Of a stretch of DNA of 28,148 nt, positions 25,422-28,148 are shown piece after piece. Position numbers and translations under genes: made by a program. The notes beneath the pieces were generated by a model that saw only the letters and a program-made list of their open reading frames with translations, did no database searches and was not told the origin of the DNA. Origin of the DNA: a bacterium (GTDB lineage Bacteria; UBP14; UBA6098); assembly GCA_030642425.1 (NCBI GenBank), contig DAOWNU010000001.1:1-28148 (forward strand), given 5' to 3'. Numbering within the stretch: position 1 is the stretch's first letter; each line of letters opens with the position of its first letter.

Positions 25422-28148
25422 ATGGCGCTTGCGGCGGTGCGCAGGAAAATACAGCATTCGGAACCGTTTATCGAGCTTCGGCGCAGAATGGCCCGCGGCG
25501 AAATGCCGGAATTGGTGGGCGTTTCCGAAATCGGCGCGGCTTTCCTGGCGGATTATCTTGTCCGCGAGCTTGGCCGAAACGTCCTGTGGATCACCCCCGG
25601 CGATCTTCACATGCACTGGGAAGACGCCTCGGCTATGCTCGGCGCGGAGCGTGCGCTCATTTTCCCGGCGTGGGATATTGAGCCTTACGAACACCGCCTG
25701 CCGGATTCCGAGATAGTTTATACGCGCCTCGACGCCTATATTCGGCTGATGTCCGGCCCGCCGAAACTTATAGTGACGGAACCGAAGGCGCTCCTTTATC
25801 CCGTTATCGCCCCGGAAACCCTACGTAAACTGACCACCAAACTCGCGGTCGGCGACGAAATTTCCCCCGACGATTTAATACGAAGACTGATCGCTGTCGG
25901 CTACGAGCGTGAAGAGCTTGTGGAATTCCTGTGCTCGACCTCGCGCCGCGGCGACGTGCTCGACATTTTCGCGCCCACACATCGCGACCCGGTCCGGCTG
26001 GAGTTTTTCGGCGACACTATCGAGTCGATAAGGCTTTTCTCCGCGGAGAACCAGCGCAGCCACGAGAATATCGAGAGTGTAGTAATTCCGCCCGCCAATG
26101 AATGGGTAAAGCCTTTCTGGCTGGGCGCCGGGCCGGACCGCAGAAAACTCAGGCGCGCGATGTTGCCGGAGTTTCAGGGCAAGATCGAACGCGAAAAGGA
26201 GAGCGAACTCCTATCGAAAATACTCCACGAGAGACATTTCCCCGGCGAGATATGGTTCGCGCCGATTTTCAAACCCGCGCCGATGTTGCCGGACTCTTAC
26301 CTGCCGAAGGACACGATAATCCTGTGCGAGGAGCCGGAAGAGGTTTTTGAGGCCGCGGAAAAACTGCTTTCCCGCGCGGAAGACCACCATTTCGAGTTAA
26401 CCCGCGAGGGCGAGTTCCACCTGCCGCCCGAAAAGCTTTTCCCCGACTCGGAGGAAATTCAGGAAAGGCTTACGGCGAGAGATTTTATTCCTATTCGCCA
26501 TTTCCAGACAGAGAATAACGCGATAGACCTCGGCTTTCGCCCGATACCGGCGGGTTTCGAAGGCCCGGTCGCGTTTCGGCGCGCACTCGAGCGGTTTTGC
26601 GAGGAGGGCATCGAGGCGAGGATATTCTGCGAGAACCCCTACCAGTTGCGCGGGCTCGAGGATATTCTTCCCCCCGGAGAAAGCGTCCCCGCCGATGTTG
26701 CGAAGCTCTCGACAGGATTTTCGCATCTCCCAGCGAAGCAGGCGATTATCACCGGCAGGGCGATTTACGGTAGCCGCCGTAAAATCGTCCCCGGAAGACG
26801 CTATCGTGAGGGCAGCGCCTACGCGCTCCCCACGGGCCTCGCCCCCGGAGATCACATCGTCCACACCGATCACGGAATCGGGCTTTTTGTCGGCACGGAC
26901 ACGGTCGAAAGCGGCGGCGTTTCTTCCGAGTGCCTCGTCCTGCGATACGCCGACGACGAGAAGCTCTACGTGCCGGTGGAGGATTTTCATCTCGTCCAAA
27001 AATATATCGGCGGCGAACGTGTCCGGCTGGCGAAACTAGGCGGACTCGCCTGGGCGAAGGCCAAGCAGAAAGCGAAAAAGGGAATCCTCGCGATGGCCGG
27101 AGAGCTTGTGCAAATTTACGCCCTTCGCAAGGTCGCGGGCGGTGTCGCGTTCCCCGCCGAAGACGAACTTTCATTCGCGCTCGCGGAATCGTTCCCCTAC
27201 AACGAAACGGTGGATCAGCTCGAGTCGATAAAGGCCGTTCTCGCCGATATGGAGAATAAAAAGCCGATGGATCGCCTGCTGGTGGGCGACGTTGGATTCG
27301 GCAAGACCGAAGTTGCGATCCGCGCGGCTTTCAAAGCGGTGCGCGGCGGAAAACAGGCCGCTGTGCTCGTGCCGACAACGGTTCTCGCGGACCAGCACTT
27401 TCGCACGTTCATGGAGCGGCTCGAAGGCCTGCCGGTGCGTGTGGAGATGCTCTCGCGCTTCCGCTCCCCGAAAGAACAGAAAAAGATAGTCGAGAAACTG
27501 GAGAAGGGCGGTATCGATATCGTGATTGGCACGCACAGGCTGCTTTCGCACGACATCGTTTTCAAAGACCTCGGCCTGCTCGTTATCGACGAGGAGCAGC
27601 GTTTCGGCGTGAAACACAAGGACAATATCAAACGCTGGCGCGCCAAAGTGGACGTCCTCGCGATGAGCGCGACGCCTATCCCGCGGACGCTCTATATGTC
27701 TCTCGCGGGCGTCCGGGACATGAGCACTATCGACACGCCGCCGGCAAACCGCCTGCCGATATACACCAGAGCCGTTCCATACTCCGACGAGACAATCGCC
27801 GAGGCTATCGAAAAGGAAATATCGCGCGGCGGACAGGTCTATTTTCTTCACAACAGGGTGGGAAGTATCGAGGTGATGGCCAGACACTTGCGCGAGCTTG
27901 TTCCCGGGGCGCGTTTCGCGGTGGCGCACGGCCAGATGAACGAAAAGGAACTCTCGAAAATCATCGTGGAGTTTCTCGCCGAAAAATTCGACGTCCTCAT
28001 AACCACGACAATAATCGAGTCCGGCACGGATATCCCCAATGTCAACACAATTCTGATAAACCGCGCGGACAAATTAGGCGTGGCGCAGCTTTACCAGCTT
28101 CGCGGGCGCGTCGGGCGCTCGGATTTGCAGGCGTATTGCTATCTCATC
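25422..28148 (+). CDS. mfd: Transcription-repair coupling factor Mfd (3' truncated by window end)
   Basis: This is a 909-codon open frame without a stop. Mfd releases stalled RNA polymerase and recruits UvrA. The N-terminal UvrB-like part includes FPAWDIEPYEHRLP and RGDVLDIFAP...VRLEFFGDTIESIR. The polymerase-interacting CarD-like domain shows GDHIVHTDHGIGLF. The RecG-like helicase has Walker A GDVGFGKT (622-629), DEEQ (723-726), SATPIPRT, TTIIESGTDIPN and QLRGRVGRS. The missing part, about 200 residues, would hold the C-terminal UvrA-binding-inhibitory domain. AAGGAG lies 4 nt before the ATG. Confidence 0.97.
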   Translation, partial: MALAAVRRKIQHSEPFIELRRRMARGEMPELVGVSEIGAAFLADYLVRELGRNVLWITPGDLHMHWEDASAMLGAERALIFPAWDIEPYEHRLPDSEIVYTRLDAYIRLMSGPPKLIVTEPKALLYPVIAPETLRKLTTKLAVGDEISPDDLIRRLIAVGYEREELVEFLCSTSRRGDVLDIFAPTHRDPVRLEFFGDTIESIRLFSAENQRSHENIESVVIPPANEWVKPFWLGAGPDRRKLRRAMLPEFQGKIEREKESELLSKILHERHFPGEIWFAPIFKPAPMLPDSYLPKDTIILCEEPEEVFEAAEKLLSRAEDHHFELTREGEFHLPPEKLFPDSEEIQERLTARDFIPIRHFQTENNAIDLGFRPIPAGFEGPVAFRRALERFCEEGIEARIFCENPYQLRGLEDILPPGESVPADVAKLSTGFSHLPAKQAIITGRAIYGSRRKIVPGRRYREGSAYALPTGLAPGDHIVHTDHGIGLFVGTDTVESGGVSSECLVLRYADDEKLYVPVEDFHLVQKYIGGERVRLAKLGGLAWAKAKQKAKKGILAMAGELVQIYALRKVAGGVAFPAEDELSFALAESFPYNETVDQLESIKAVLADMENKKPMDRLLVGDVGFGKTEVAIRAAFKAVRGGKQAAVLVPTTVLADQHFRTFMERLEGLPVRVEMLSRFRSPKEQKKIVEKLEKGGIDIVIGTHRLLSHDIVFKDLGLLVIDEEQRFGVKHKDNIKRWRAKVDVLAMSATPIPRTLYMSLAGVRDMSTIDTPPANRLPIYTRAVPYSDETIAEAIEKEISRGGQVYFLHNRVGSIEVMARHLRELVPGARFAVAHGQMNEKELSKIIVEFLAEKFDVLITTTIIESGTDIPNVNTILINRADKLGVAQLYQLRGRVGRSDLQAYCYLI

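Overview
The window is chromosomal DNA from a diderm bacterium outside the well-studied groups. Evidence for an outer membrane is a signal-peptide-bearing beta-barrel porin. RNase Y and YmdB occur together, as in Bacillus, which argues against a typical gammaproteobacterium. The mix (RNase Y, ZapA, a SurA/parvulin-like lipo-free secreted chaperone, a glycine-rich RRM protein, Shine-Dalgarno sites everywhere) would fit a candidate phylum near the Fibrobacteres-Chlorobi-Bacteroidetes side. That placement is an inference with low confidence.

Positions 1-14784 (minus strand) form one long information-processing block. In transcription order it reads tRNA-Thr(TGT), tRNA-Tyr(GTA), tRNA-Gly(TCC), tRNA-Thr(GGT), a duplicated zinc-ribbon protein, tuf, rpmG, tRNA-Trp(CCA), secE, nusG, rplK, rplA, rplJ, rplL, rpoB, rpoC, rpsL. 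Every gene between tRNAs and rpsL points the same way with short gaps. Likely control points are a promoter upstream of the tRNAs, a promoter with a hairpin-rich leader before rplK, and a terminator-like attenuator between rplL and rpoB. After rpsL comes a palindromic repeat element instead of rpsG.

Positions 14785-18837 (plus strand) start from a divergent promoter region built on a 42-nt A/T-only tract. It holds a 66-aa zinc-ribbon-like protein of unknown function, a short ZapB-like coiled coil, zapA, rny and ymdB. zapA and rny are each followed by intrinsic terminators, and ymdB has its own consensus-like promoter.

Positions 18838-25114 hold purC (plus), a convergent minus-strand symporter-porin operon, a minus-strand pair of a secreted PPIase-like chaperone and a small membrane/coiled-coil protein, and a plus-strand RRM RNA-binding protein. 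The intergenic spaces here are rich in repeats. The most striking are two seven-copy tandem arrays with an exact 21-bp period, one just upstream of purC and one upstream of the symporter operon. They share a core in opposite orientations. Two further 21-bp-spaced direct repeat pairs lie near the RRM gene.

Positions 25422-28148 are the first 909 codons of mfd, which runs off the window. I found no mobile element, CRISPR array, phage gene or rRNA. The unexplained 21-bp repeat family is the best candidate for something undescribed.
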